DNA of 64,000 nucleotides from the NCBI GenBank assembly GCA_016212475.1, contig JACRGC010000009.1, forward strand, positions 1 to 64,000, read 5' to 3'. Origin of the DNA: Microcaldota archaeon (lineage in GTDB: Archaea > Micrarchaeota > Micrarchaeia > Norongarragalinales > SBBD01). Positions 19,375 through 28,859 of this stretch are shown here, in pieces. Each line of letters starts with the position of its first letter. Position 1 is the first letter of the stretch. The notes beneath the pieces were generated by a model, which ran no database searches, was not told the DNA's origin, and saw only the letters and a program-made list of their open reading frames with translations. The translations under genes were made by a program, and so were the position numbers.

Positions 19375-19386
19375 TTGTCATGACAA
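19375..19386. promoter_or_regulatory. Perfect 12-bp palindrome TTGTCATGACAA in divergent intergenic region (candidate operator)
   Basis: Lies between divergent starts 19343(-) and 19436(+). Confidence 0.5.
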
Positions 19387-19435
19387 ACATTGTATCCCTT
19401 CCGGGTTTATAATCCTTACTTTTGTATGCCTAAGT

Positions 19436-19714
19436 ATGAAAAAAATTACATACTTCGAAATCCGAAGGGTGATTTTAGAGCGTCTTTTGCAGGAGCGCTG
19501 TTTTGGCCAAAAGCAGATGCGAAGGGATAGTGTTGCAAAATTCTACCGGGAAAGCAGGCATGATGCCGAAAAGGTAATAGACAAGTTGATTGCCAATGGC
19601 TTAATTTTAAGCAAAACCAAGCATTACGATTCGCATATATGGTTAAATATGGCAAGACTTGAAGAAATAAGGAAATCGGTGCTTGAGAATTTGCCTGATG
19701 CGGATTTGGAGTGA
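19436..19714 (+). CDS. Small winged-helix-like protein
   Basis: MKKITYFEIRRVILERLLQERC...AEKVIDKLIANGLILSKTKHYDSHIWLN; ATG at 19436. Confidence 0.55.
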   Translation: MKKITYFEIRRVILERLLQERCFGQKQMRRDSVAKFYRESRHDAEKVIDKLIANGLILSKTKHYDSHIWLNMARLEEIRKSVLENLPDADLE

Positions 19715-19718
19715 GAAG

Positions 19719-21140
19719 ATGCTAATCAAGAACGGAACCTTAGTAACAAGCAAGGGATTGCAAAAAGCCGACATTTACATCGAGCTTGGAAAAATCCGTG
19801 AAATAAAAAAAACCATCTCAAATAAGGGCGCAGAAAAAACCATTGACGCAACCGGCCTTCATGTTTTGCCTGGAATGATAGATTCCCACGTCCATTTGCG
19901 CGATTTCAAGGAAGTCCTAAAGGAAGATTTCTTTTCCGGAACTTCAGCTGCCCTAGCCGGCGGAGTCACTTCCGTAATTGATATGCCAAACAATTCCCTT
20001 CCTACAATTTCAATGGAAGCGCTCGCTGCTAAAAAATATGTTGCAAGCAAAAAAGCGCTTTGCAACTACGGCTTTAATTTTGGGGCAACTCTAAATAATT
20101 TCGAAGAAGCTTCCAAAGCACTTGTCGACACATCGGTTGCCTCCCTTAAAATCTACATGGGAAGCTCAACCGGCTCTCTTTTGGTTGATGATTTTTCCGC
20201 CTTCTATAAGCATTTGCAAAATTTCAAGGGCAAGCCAATCCTTCTTCACGCAGAAGATGAGCATGCAATCCGTCATTTTTCAAAGCAGCATCTTGGCGAG
20301 AATCAAAAATCAAATGGTATTGATTCCCAAAATTCACTTTCGGATGCTCGAAAATCCCAAAATATGGATATTGATTTGCAAGCTGATTCGAGCAAAAAGC
20401 CTATTTCCGCCCAAGTCCATGGCAAAATCCGCAATTCCCATGTTGCCGAATTGGCGGTTAGCCGGGCAATTTCAAGCGCGCAAAAAACAAATGCCAAAAT
20501 CCACATATGCCATGTTTCAACTCAAAAGGAGCTCGAGTTGATTCATGCTGCCAGGAAAAAAATCAAAATCACCTGCGAAGTAAGCCCCCATCACCTGTTT
20601 TTGGATGAATCATACGCAAAAAAACTTGGAAACTATGCAAAAGTCAACCCTCCCCTTAGGAGCAAATCCGAAATCGCCTATCTTTGGCAGGCTTTGCGAT
20701 CCGGCAAAATCGATATGATTGCAACCGACCATGCGCCGCATCTTAGGGAAGAAAAAGAACTCCCTTATTTGCAAGCTCCCTCGGGAATGCCCGAACTTGA
20801 TACCGCCCTATTGCTTTTCCTTGATGCCGTAAGCAAAAAACAGCTTTCCCTTCCGCAACTAGCTAATTTGTATTCCAAAGCTCCAGCAAAGCTTTTTGGG
20901 CTCAAAAACAAGGGCGAAATAGCAGTTGGCAAGGATGCCGATTTGGTTTTGGTAAATTTGAAATCCAAAACAAAAATCAAATCCGAAAACCTATTCACGA
21001 AATGCCACTGGTCTGCATATGAAGGAATCACTGCAAATGGCAAAATCATGAAAACAATTCTTGGGGGAAAAATCGCATTCGATGAAGGGTCCGTGCTTGC
21101 AAGGATTGGGGATGGGACGGAGCTGAAGTTCCGGGCATGA
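19719..21140 (+). CDS. pyrC: Dihydroorotase
   Basis: 'GMIDSHVHLRD', 'HICHVSTQKEL', 'CEVSPHHLFL', 'IATDHAPH', 'GEIAVGKDADLVLV'. ATG at 19719. Confidence 0.93.
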   Translation: MLIKNGTLVTSKGLQKADIYIELGKIREIKKTISNKGAEKTIDATGLHVLPGMIDSHVHLRDFKEVLKEDFFSGTSAALAGGVTSVIDMPNNSLPTISMEALAAKKYVASKKALCNYGFNFGATLNNFEEASKALVDTSVASLKIYMGSSTGSLLVDDFSAFYKHLQNFKGKPILLHAEDEHAIRHFSKQHLGENQKSNGIDSQNSLSDARKSQNMDIDLQADSSKKPISAQVHGKIRNSHVAELAVSRAISSAQKTNAKIHICHVSTQKELELIHAARKKIKITCEVSPHHLFLDESYAKKLGNYAKVNPPLRSKSEIAYLWQALRSGKIDMIATDHAPHLREEKELPYLQAPSGMPELDTALLLFLDAVSKKQLSLPQLANLYSKAPAKLFGLKNKGEIAVGKDADLVLVNLKSKTKIKSENLFTKCHWSAYEGITANGKIMKTILGGKIAFDEGSVLARIGDGTELKFRA

Positions 21141-21250
21141 TATTTGGCAATTCTTAGCAAGTTAAGTTTTGCAATCGCCGTTTTTAGCTGGTTTCATCCA
21201 AACAAACTTTTATTAACTTTGTTTGAGCCTTCATTACTATTCTATTTAAG

Positions 21251-22015
21251 GTGGGCAACATGGAATTTTCATTCAAGGATTCGAAATTCTTCAAGCAATG
21301 CATTGATGCAATAGGCGGGCTTCTAGACGAAGGCAGCTTTGAGATTTCAAAAGAAGGATTGCATTTGCGCTCGCTTGATCCTTCGCAAATTGCAATGGTT
21401 GATTTCAAGCTCCCAAAAGGCGTTCACTTTTCGCATTTTGATGTTGAAGACCCAAGAACCCTTTCAGTCAATTTACAAGACCTCTCAAAAATCATTTCAA
21501 GAGGCAAAACAGGCGAAAAGCTTACAATTTCCTTTGATGAAAAGGAAGGCAATCGCTTAAGCCTTGAATTTGCAGGAGATGCAAAAAGGGCATTCAAGCT
21601 CCCTCTTCTTGATTTGAGGGAAGCAATCATGCCAAAAGAGCCAAAAGTAGCGCTTGAATCAACTGTTAAACTAAGGGCTGGCCATTTCAAGGACATGCTA
21701 AAGGACGTAGTTCTAGTTTCTTCGCATCTTCAGCTGATTGCTGATGATCATTCATTCATAGTCGAAGCGCACGGAGATTCCGGGGATCTAAGAATTGAAA
21801 ACAGCTCCAAAACCTCAAAGGATATGGAAGTCCATTCGCCAACGCTTACAAAATCCATGTACCCTGCAGAATATCTGGATAAGATGTCGCGCGGCGCAGT
21901 TGATTCCGAGCCAATCCACATCGAATTTGGCACAAACAAGCCAATCAAGCTAAAATACAAGATTTCGGAAGCTGAATTCATCTACTTCCTTGCGCCAAGG
22001 GTTGAGAGCGCTTAA
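21251..22015 (+). CDS. pcn: DNA polymerase sliding clamp (PCNA)
   Basis: Length and motifs 'GLHLRSLDPSQIAMVDFKLP', 'YPAEYLDKM', 'KLKYKISEAEFIYFLAPRVES'. Confidence 0.95.
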   Translation: MGNMEFSFKDSKFFKQCIDAIGGLLDEGSFEISKEGLHLRSLDPSQIAMVDFKLPKGVHFSHFDVEDPRTLSVNLQDLSKIISRGKTGEKLTISFDEKEGNRLSLEFAGDAKRAFKLPLLDLREAIMPKEPKVALESTVKLRAGHFKDMLKDVVLVSSHLQLIADDHSFIVEAHGDSGDLRIENSSKTSKDMEVHSPTLTKSMYPAEYLDKMSRGAVDSEPIHIEFGTNKPIKLKYKISEAEFIYFLAPRVESA

Positions 22016-22123
22016 AGATGTGTGCGTATTCTATTGTTGTTTGTTTTGTGCGCTTAGCAATAACCTCTTGCTTAATCCCCCTTCTTATTTTCCAATTAGT
22101 TGCAACTAAAGGCTAGGGATATA

Positions 22124-22244
22124 TGAGAGCAGCAGTATCCGGTTTTCCCTCTCTTCAGAGAAGTACACGCCGAATCGCAGGGGGTCTTAACTTCCGAGTT
22201 CGAGATGAGATCGGGTGTGCCACCCCCCCTATGACCGCTGACTC
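22124..22244 (-). rRNA. 5S ribosomal RNA (ends approximate)
   Basis: Reverse complement contains CAGCGGTCATAGGGGGGGTGGCACACCCGATCTCATCTCGAACTCGGAAGTTAAGACCCCC, the 5S core; CAGCGGT pairs with ACTGCTG. Confidence 0.9.
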
Positions 22245-22358
22245 CAGAATTTGGCGGTTTCAGCTTTATATAGTTTGTGTTTTGGGAGCTGTTTGCTTGT
22301 ATGAATAGTTATGCGCCCGAGCAATGCTTTTTTTGCAATTCGTTTCCTTTTTCAAGCT

Positions 22359-22742
22359 TTATGCCAATTTCAATCCCGGAATCCTTGAAAAATGCCTTAT
22401 ATTGTTTGTCAGGATGCATGGCTTTTCCTGCGAGTTTGAAATTGCAATGGCGGCAATTGCAATATCCCCAAGTTCAAGTATCTCCCCCTTGCTTTTCAAG
22501 TGCTTGTAAATAGCCGATGCAATTTGCGCTGCATTTCTATCAAATGGTGCAATCTCAACATCCTTTGAAAAATCATGGATGCGCTTCATTTCATTAAACG
22601 AACCGCAAAGTACCTCGAAACACACAATTGATGGCAAGGCTAACTTTCCGTGTTCAGATATAGCCTTTTCTATTCGGCTTGCAATTTTTTCATCCCCCTT
22701 CAAAAAAAGGATCAGGACATCCGAATCTATGTAAAGCGCCAT
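22359..22742 (-). CDS. vapC: PIN-domain toxin, VapC-like
   Basis: 'YIDSDVLILFLKGD', 'CFEVLCGS', 'LELGDIAIAAIAISNSQEKPCILTNNIRHFSRIPGL'. Confidence 0.85.
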   Translation of the reverse strand: MALYIDSDVLILFLKGDEKIASRIEKAISEHGKLALPSIVCFEVLCGSFNEMKRIHDFSKDVEIAPFDRNAAQIASAIYKHLKSKGEILELGDIAIAAIAISNSQEKPCILTNNIRHFSRIPGLKLA

Positions 22743-22996
22743 TTCTTTCTTTCCTCTCGAATCTCAGAAATCCATTTTTCGGCCTCTTTTTCAGTTATTT
22801 CCAATGAACCGGCGTATTTTCCAATGGCTTCCCAGCTGCCCTTTTGGGATTCTTCCTTCTTATCCGCAATTTTAAGCGCTTCGTAAATCACTTCCCCATC
22901 CGGAACGTATTCGCCCCTTTTTTTCATTATGCTTATCTTTAGCTGATGGAGCAGGGGCTTTGCCTTGATTGGAAGCTTGACTGAAACGAATCCCAT
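22727..22996 (-). CDS. vapB: VapB-like antitoxin
   Basis: Small ORF overlapping vapC; 'VSVKLPIKAKPLLHQLKISIMKKRGEYVPDGEVIYEALKIA'. Confidence 0.65.
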   Translation of the reverse strand: MGFVSVKLPIKAKPLLHQLKISIMKKRGEYVPDGEVIYEALKIADKKEESQKGSWEAIGKYAGSLEITEKEAEKWISEIREERKKWRFT

Positions 22997-23107
22997 TTTA
23001 TCACCAAGGTAGAAATTGTAGAAAAGGTAGAATTTAAGCTTTTCCATTGGCTGTCGGAATGCCTGTTAACGATCAGAGGGGAATTTGCCGTCCAATTTTC
23101 ATTTCCC

Positions 23108-24388
23108 TTAAAGCACAACTTTTTCCCCCGTTATTGGCATTTTGGCATCCAATCCTTCTTCAATCAGTGAATTTTTCAAAGCAACCATCTGATCCTTATC
23201 GCCGTGAACCAGGAATATTTTTTTAGGCGACATGTCCTTTGCGTATTCGATCAGCTCCTTTTTTCCGGAATGCGCAGAAAAATCAAACTTTTCAATATCT
23301 CCTATGTAATTTACAATTTTCCCATTGATTTTAAGCTGCCCTTTTTCCAAAAGCATCCGTCCATTTGATCCAGCTGCCTGATACCCTGTTAGGAACATTT
23401 TGGTTGCAATCCCCTTAGCATCAAATTTTTGAACATAAGAAAGCGCAGGCCCTCCATCCAGCATCCCAGCTGTGCAAAGTATCACATTCCCGTTTTTAAT
23501 GAATTTTTTGCGTTCAGCTCCGCCTCTGCATTTGCCAACCTCTGAAAACGCCTCCTCAAACTTTTCAGAATTCCTAAGGTAGGATGGATATTCCAAATAA
23601 GTTTCGCTTGCCCGAAGACCCATCCCATCAATTACCGTCTTATCAATCAGCCCATTTTCAAGCAAAATCAGCATGATCTCCTGCGTCCTTCCAACTGCAA
23701 AGCATGGAATTATTACCGATGCCCTCTCTTCAAGCCCCTGCCTAACTTTTTTGCAAAATTCCTTCGTAAGTTTTTTCCTATCCGGGTGCTCCCTATCGCC
23801 GTACGTGCTCTCCATTATCAAATAATCAATTTCCTCCCGAGGAATTGTTGCTGGCCTGTGCAACTGCGTTTGCACTGAATTGATATCCCCCGAATATAGC
23901 AAAGAGCCTTCCTTTGATTTGAAATAAATCTGCGCGGATCCAATGATGTGGCCGGCGTCATAAAGCTTAAGCAAACTCCCGTTGAAGAATTCGTATTCCT
24001 TCCCATACGGCAATCCAAGAAAGCTCCGGTTCATCTGCTTTGCATCAGTGCTTGAAAAATATTCCGGCAATCCCTTCTCCTCAAGGATTTTTTGCATATC
24101 ATCCAAAAGCATGTTCACAAGCGGAATTGTTGGAAAAGCTGTCAGCACCGGCGGTTTTGAGTGCTTGAATATTGCAGGAACAAACCCCGAATGGTCAAGA
24201 TGCGCGTGCGTTAGCGCAACAGCGTGAGGAACCTTAAGGTTTTGCAAAGGAAGCTGCGGGGTATCCCTATTTGTTGCAACCCCTGCGTCCATAAAGAGCC
24301 GCAAGCCATCGCTTTCAATCCCAATGCAGCTCCTCCCAACCTCCTGCGCAGCGCCTAAAAATGTAAGTTCCATATTGATATGCCTCAT
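23108..24388 (-). CDS. Metallo-beta-lactamase / beta-CASP ribonuclease (CPSF-like)
   Basis: 'LTHAHLDHSGFVP', 'YSGDINSVQTQL', 'MESTYGDREHPD', 'FSAHSGKKELIEY', 'FLVHGDKDQM'. Confidence 0.93.
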   Translation of the reverse strand: MRHINMELTFLGAAQEVGRSCIGIESDGLRLFMDAGVATNRDTPQLPLQNLKVPHAVALTHAHLDHSGFVPAIFKHSKPPVLTAFPTIPLVNMLLDDMQKILEEKGLPEYFSSTDAKQMNRSFLGLPYGKEYEFFNGSLLKLYDAGHIIGSAQIYFKSKEGSLLYSGDINSVQTQLHRPATIPREEIDYLIMESTYGDREHPDRKKLTKEFCKKVRQGLEERASVIIPCFAVGRTQEIMLILLENGLIDKTVIDGMGLRASETYLEYPSYLRNSEKFEEAFSEVGKCRGGAERKKFIKNGNVILCTAGMLDGGPALSYVQKFDAKGIATKMFLTGYQAAGSNGRMLLEKGQLKINGKIVNYIGDIEKFDFSAHSGKKELIEYAKDMSPKKIFLVHGDKDQMVALKNSLIEEGLDAKMPITGEKVVL

Positions 24389-24457
24389 TTATTGGTTATA
24401 CTGAGTTTTCATCCATTAAAATTTAATTTTCCATGTATTTTTCCTAAATTCTGCCGG

Positions 24458-24973
24458 TCAAATTCCAACCGAATTCTTATAATACCATTTTGCCAATCCC
24501 AAAGATTTTTTTGATTGTTTTATGAGCACAATCCCCTTACCCGGCTGCCCGTAAACAATTCTTGTGCCAATCTTTGCAAACAAGCAAACCGCAATCACCG
24601 CAAGATCCTCCTCGCCATTTACAATCACTTTTACAAACTCGTTTTTTCCCGATTGGAAAATCGATCTGCAGGCATTCACCAATTGGGCCGAAATCCTCCC
24701 CGCCGGGTTCCTAACCCTAACAATCCTTGCCTTGAATTGCACCAATTGCCTTTTTTGCGATGCGGAAATTTTCCTTCGCTTGCAAACATAGTCGATAAAG
24801 CAAACATCCGGCAAAATCCCATTTTTCAGCAAAAAAAGCGTTGTAATATCCCCAACGGCGACAATTTTGCCATTCTCTCCAAGCTCCAAAAGCGCCTGCT
24901 TTGCGCTCAGAAGCTTTCCAAGGGGATTTTTAAGCGAAATCCTCATTTGCGGCGTGATTAGTTTATCTGGCAT
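24458..24973 (-). CDS. GTP-dependent dephospho-CoA kinase (DUF359)
   Basis: 'GKIVAVGDITTLFLLKNGILPDVCFIDYVCKRR', 'VNGEEDLAVIAVCLFAKIGTRIVYGQPGKGIVLI'. Confidence 0.9.
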   Translation of the reverse strand: MPDKLITPQMRISLKNPLGKLLSAKQALLELGENGKIVAVGDITTLFLLKNGILPDVCFIDYVCKRRKISASQKRQLVQFKARIVRVRNPAGRISAQLVNACRSIFQSGKNEFVKVIVNGEEDLAVIAVCLFAKIGTRIVYGQPGKGIVLIKQSKKSLGLAKWYYKNSVGI

Positions 24974-25070
24974 AGGCTAAATGTTGAATATCGCCAAGAT
25001 TAATTAGTCTATTCGTCAAATGCAATCCGATCCTTAAAAGAAAATAAAAAAATAAAAAAGAAAAGGCGGC

Positions 25071-25187
25071 TTATTCGTCCCCGCCTTCGTCATCCTCATC
25101 GTCCAATTCATCCCAATCTTCTTCGTCTTCCCAATCTTCTTCATCATCGTAAAAGTCATCTTCCGGTTTTCGTTTTCCCTTAGGCAT
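25071..25187 (-). CDS. Very acidic small protein (38 aa), absent from supplied ORF list
   Basis: MPKGKRKPEDDFYDDEEDWEDEEDWDELDDEDDEGGDE*; preceded by gaggtgaaggga RBS-like sequence. Confidence 0.65.
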   Translation of the reverse strand: MPKGKRKPEDDFYDDEEDWEDEEDWDELDDEDDEGGDE

Positions 25188-25275
25188 TCCCTTCACCTCA
25201 CAGGTGTAAAATCGCTACAACAATACCCATTAGGGTTTATAAATCTTATCCACAAAACCGCCAAAAAAACGCCCC

Positions 25276-25812
25276 CTAGAAATATTTTTCAAGCTCTTTT
25301 TGCGAAATTTTGGCAAGCCATCTGATATTTGGCGTTTTTCCTAAATTGAAACGCCTTATTTCAGCCATGATTTTTGCCGTTCCAATTTTCCTGGTGGCGT
25401 CGATTTGCATGACCTTATTTCCATAGTTTGAAATCGCCTTGATTTGGCAATAATCCAAAAGTTCCGACAATCCGTTTTCCCTAACCTTTTCCAATGGGTA
25501 TTTGCGTTTCAAAAGCCTTTTTTCAATTTCTTGCGGGCTGCACCTTAGCACAATTACCAAATCCGCTGGAAGATCCATTTCGCAAAGCAGATGGCTTTCA
25601 AGGATTATGTTTTTATCCTCCAATGATTTTTTTAAATATTTTTTCAATCCCCCAAAATTTGCAACATATTCCCCATTTATGATTTTCGAATACAGTTTTT
25701 TTCCCTTCAAAATATCGTTCACGTGCAAAACCGTGCATCCCAATTCCTTCCCAAGCATTTTTGCAATTGCGGTTTTCCCAGTTCCGGGGGTTCCGGTGAT
25801 GATTATTCTCAT
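25276..25812 (-). CDS. Fap7/AK6-like adenylate kinase
   Basis: 'MRIIITGTPGTGKTAIAKMLGKELG', 'ILESHLLCEMDLPADLVIVLRCSPQEIEKRLLKRKYPLEKVREN'. Confidence 0.85.
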   Translation of the reverse strand: MRIIITGTPGTGKTAIAKMLGKELGCTVLHVNDILKGKKLYSKIINGEYVANFGGLKKYLKKSLEDKNIILESHLLCEMDLPADLVIVLRCSPQEIEKRLLKRKYPLEKVRENGLSELLDYCQIKAISNYGNKVMQIDATRKIGTAKIMAEIRRFNLGKTPNIRWLAKISQKELEKYF

Positions 25813-25922
25813 GAACAACCTTATCCTTCCCTGATTTATAATCGTTATTTGCCCCAAATTTGGCAATTCCATCAATAGGCAGTTTTTTTAAGTTTGGGAG
25901 CGTTTTTTATTTGGAAATCAAC

Positions 25923-26654
25923 ATGGCATTTTCAGATATCCTAAAGCATACATTCGAAGCATACGGCAAGAACTTCAAGCTAATCTCGTTTTTTTCGGTC
26001 CCTTTTGCAATTGTGTTCTTCCTTTCATTGATGCTTGAGAATTTTGTTGCCTTTTCTGGGATCTTTTTGCGCTATGGCAGCATCCAAGCGGACCTTTCCT
26101 CCTTTGATGCGGTGATTTTGGTTGCCCTATTCCTGGTTTCCCTATCCGTTTTCTCATTCGCAGTTGTTGGCGTGAACCTTGCAATAAAATCCCAAAGGAC
26201 CTTGAAGAGGCTTTCGCACTATGAAAACGAGAAAATCGAATATGCAACAATTCGGATGTTTACGATTTTTCTCACATCCTTTGTAATCATTTTGCTAACA
26301 AACCTATTCCTCTATGATTATCATTTAACCGCAACTCTTGGGCTTTTGATTGCAACCATAATTTCAATTGGGATACTCTTCGTCCCCCAAGCGCTTGTAA
26401 TTGATGACCTTGGGATCCGCAATGCAATTTACATGAGCGTTTCCGTGCTCTTTAGGCGCTTTTCATATGTTTTGATGTTCCTTGTGATTGCAGCCCTATT
26501 GATTTCCCTAAACACAAAAATTTTCCTTGAACTTTCCCAATCATTCCCAATTGCCAGATATTTTGCAGTTCTTATAAATGCGATTTTGATACTTCCATTC
26601 CTTGAAGTGCTAAAAACCCAAATCTACCTAAGCAAATACACCGTCCTTAGATAA
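25923..26654 (+). CDS. Multi-pass membrane protein
   Basis: Six or so hydrophobic segments; ATG 25923. Confidence 0.65.
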   Translation: MAFSDILKHTFEAYGKNFKLISFFSVPFAIVFFLSLMLENFVAFSGIFLRYGSIQADLSSFDAVILVALFLVSLSVFSFAVVGVNLAIKSQRTLKRLSHYENEKIEYATIRMFTIFLTSFVIILLTNLFLYDYHLTATLGLLIATIISIGILFVPQALVIDDLGIRNAIYMSVSVLFRRFSYVLMFLVIAALLISLNTKIFLELSQSFPIARYFAVLINAILILPFLEVLKTQIYLSKYTVLR

Positions 26655-26718
26655 ATCCTAATTTTTGCCAAAAATCACCTCAACCCATATTAATTCTTTG
26701 TTTCTTCATATTGCATCT

Positions 26719-28812
26719 ATGGCCAAAGCAAAAATCCAGCTGATTATTTCCGAAAAGCCAAAAACCGCAGAAAAAATAGCGCGCGCCCTATCGAAGGATG
26801 CCAAGGCAAAAAACCTGCACGGCGTGAATTACTTCGAGCTTGAATTGGATGGCATGAAGGTTTATGTTGCCCCCGCAGTTGGCCACATCTTCACATTGGA
26901 TCAAAAAATCAAAAAATCCGGCTACCCCATTTTTGACATTGAATGGAAGCCCTCATCCGAAGTTTCCGAATACGGCGCGTTCACAAAAAAATATTTGCAG
27001 GTTCTTGCAAAATTATCAAAGGAAGCAACCGAATTCATCTCCGCAACAGATTACGACATGGAAGGCTCGCTGATTGCCGGCAATATCATAAACCACCTAG
27101 GGAAAGGAAAGCCTGCAAAGAGAATGCTGTTTTCAACCCTAACCTCGCAAGACCTAACCCAAGCCTACTCGAAATTGCAGCCTCTTGATGTCTCTTCAAT
27201 TTCCGCCGGCGAAACCCGCCACATAATGGACTATTATTGGGGAATTAATTGCAGCCGCGCCCTAATGGGCGCAATGAAAGCCGGGGGAAGATTCAAAATC
27301 ATGAGCATTGGCAGGGTCCAGGGTCCAGCTCTTGCAATCCTTGCGCACAAGGAGCGCGAAATTTTAGCCTTCATCCCGCAAAAATACCTCGAAATCCACG
27401 CATTTGCAAAAAACACTGACTTTTTGCATGATGCCGGAAGATTCTTTGATTTGGCCAAAGGGGAAGCTGCGTTTTTGGAAATCGTTTCCAAAAAAAGCGG
27501 AAAAATACTTTCAATTGAATCAAGGAAATTCAAGCAGCTCTCGCCCGTCCCATTTGATTTAACCACGCTTCAAGTCGAATCCTACCGCAATTTTGGCTAC
27601 TCCCCAACCCGCACATTGCAAATTGCCCAATCCCTCTATGATGATGCTATAATTTCCTACCCAAGAACTTCATCGCAAAAGCTCCCTGAAAAGCTTGGGC
27701 TCAAAAAAATCATTGAAATGGTTGGGAAAAATCCGCTTTATTCAAAATTAACCTTGCAGCTTCTTTCAAAAAACCGCATAATTCCGCACGAAGGCGAAAA
27801 AACCGATTCCGCTCACGTTTCAATTTACCCAACGGGCCAATTGCCCGGAAGAGTTGGAAGGGACGAGCTTAATTTGTATGATCTGATTGTAAAGCGGTTC
27901 CTTTCGGTTTTTGCGCCTGAGGCAAAGCGCGAAAGCATGAAAGTCACAATGCAAATTGGCGAGCATAAGTTTGCAACGGATGGCACGCGCACAATTGAGG
28001 ATGGATGGTTTGAATTCTACCGGCCGTATTTGCATTTGGAGGAAATTACCCTTCCGGAATTCAAGGAAGGCGAAAATGTTGCAATTGAAAAAGTTGAAAA
28101 ACTGGAAAAGGAAACCCAGCCTCCAAGAAGGTACACCCCTGCTAGCATCATCCGCGAACTAGAGCGCCAAAATTTGGGCACGAAGGCAACGCGCTCTGTA
28201 ATAATTGATACGCTATTCGACCGCCAGTACCTCTCCGATAAAAAAAGCATCAAAGTCACCCAATTTGGGCTTGCAGTTTACGAGGCGCTTTCAGAAAACG
28301 TTCCCGAAATCACAAGTGAAACCCTAACGCGCGAATTCGAGGAAAAAGTCGATAAAATCGAAAAGGGCGAAATGCAAAAGGAAACCGTTGTTGCCGATGG
28401 AAAAGCGCTTCTTCTAAAAATATTAACCGAATTCAAGGAAAACGAAAAGAAAATAGGAATCGGGCTCCTCAAGGGCCATGATGTTGCGCAAAAAACCGCA
28501 AGCATTCTTGGCAAATGCAATTTATGCAAGGAAGGCGATTTGCAAATAAGAAGGAGCAAATTCGGCTATTTTGTTGGCTGCTCAAGCTACCCTAACTGCA
28601 AAAACATCTTCCCGCTCCCAAGGAACGCGCTAATCGAGCCAAAAAACACGGTTTGCAAATTCTGCGGCATCCCCGAAATCAAAGTCATAAGGAAAGGCAA
28701 GCGCCCATTTGAAATGTGCCTGAACCCCAAATGCGAAAGCAAGGCAAACTGGAAATCCAACACTGAAAACAAATGGAAGAAAAAGGAAACGGATGCAAAA
28801 TCCGAAGATTAA
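26719..28812 (+). CDS. topA: DNA topoisomerase I (type IA) with C-terminal zinc fingers
   Basis: 'LIISEKPKTAEKIARALS', 'ATDYDMEGSLI', 'ISYPRTSSQKLP', 'YTPASIIRELERQNLGTKATRSVIIDTL', CxxC motifs at the C-terminus. Confidence 0.95.
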   Translation: MAKAKIQLIISEKPKTAEKIARALSKDAKAKNLHGVNYFELELDGMKVYVAPAVGHIFTLDQKIKKSGYPIFDIEWKPSSEVSEYGAFTKKYLQVLAKLSKEATEFISATDYDMEGSLIAGNIINHLGKGKPAKRMLFSTLTSQDLTQAYSKLQPLDVSSISAGETRHIMDYYWGINCSRALMGAMKAGGRFKIMSIGRVQGPALAILAHKEREILAFIPQKYLEIHAFAKNTDFLHDAGRFFDLAKGEAAFLEIVSKKSGKILSIESRKFKQLSPVPFDLTTLQVESYRNFGYSPTRTLQIAQSLYDDAIISYPRTSSQKLPEKLGLKKIIEMVGKNPLYSKLTLQLLSKNRIIPHEGEKTDSAHVSIYPTGQLPGRVGRDELNLYDLIVKRFLSVFAPEAKRESMKVTMQIGEHKFATDGTRTIEDGWFEFYRPYLHLEEITLPEFKEGENVAIEKVEKLEKETQPPRRYTPASIIRELERQNLGTKATRSVIIDTLFDRQYLSDKKSIKVTQFGLAVYEALSENVPEITSETLTREFEEKVDKIEKGEMQKETVVADGKALLLKILTEFKENEKKIGIGLLKGHDVAQKTASILGKCNLCKEGDLQIRRSKFGYFVGCSSYPNCKNIFPLPRNALIEPKNTVCKFCGIPEIKVIRKGKRPFEMCLNPKCESKANWKSNTENKWKKKETDAKSED

Positions 28813-28859
28813 TTTTTCTGGACAATGTATTTAATAATTAATATCGAATTATAGATTTT

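Noticed and set aside
22020-22120. tRNA next to 5S rRNA
   Set aside because: No cloverleaf or T-arm consensus visible in the flanking sequence.
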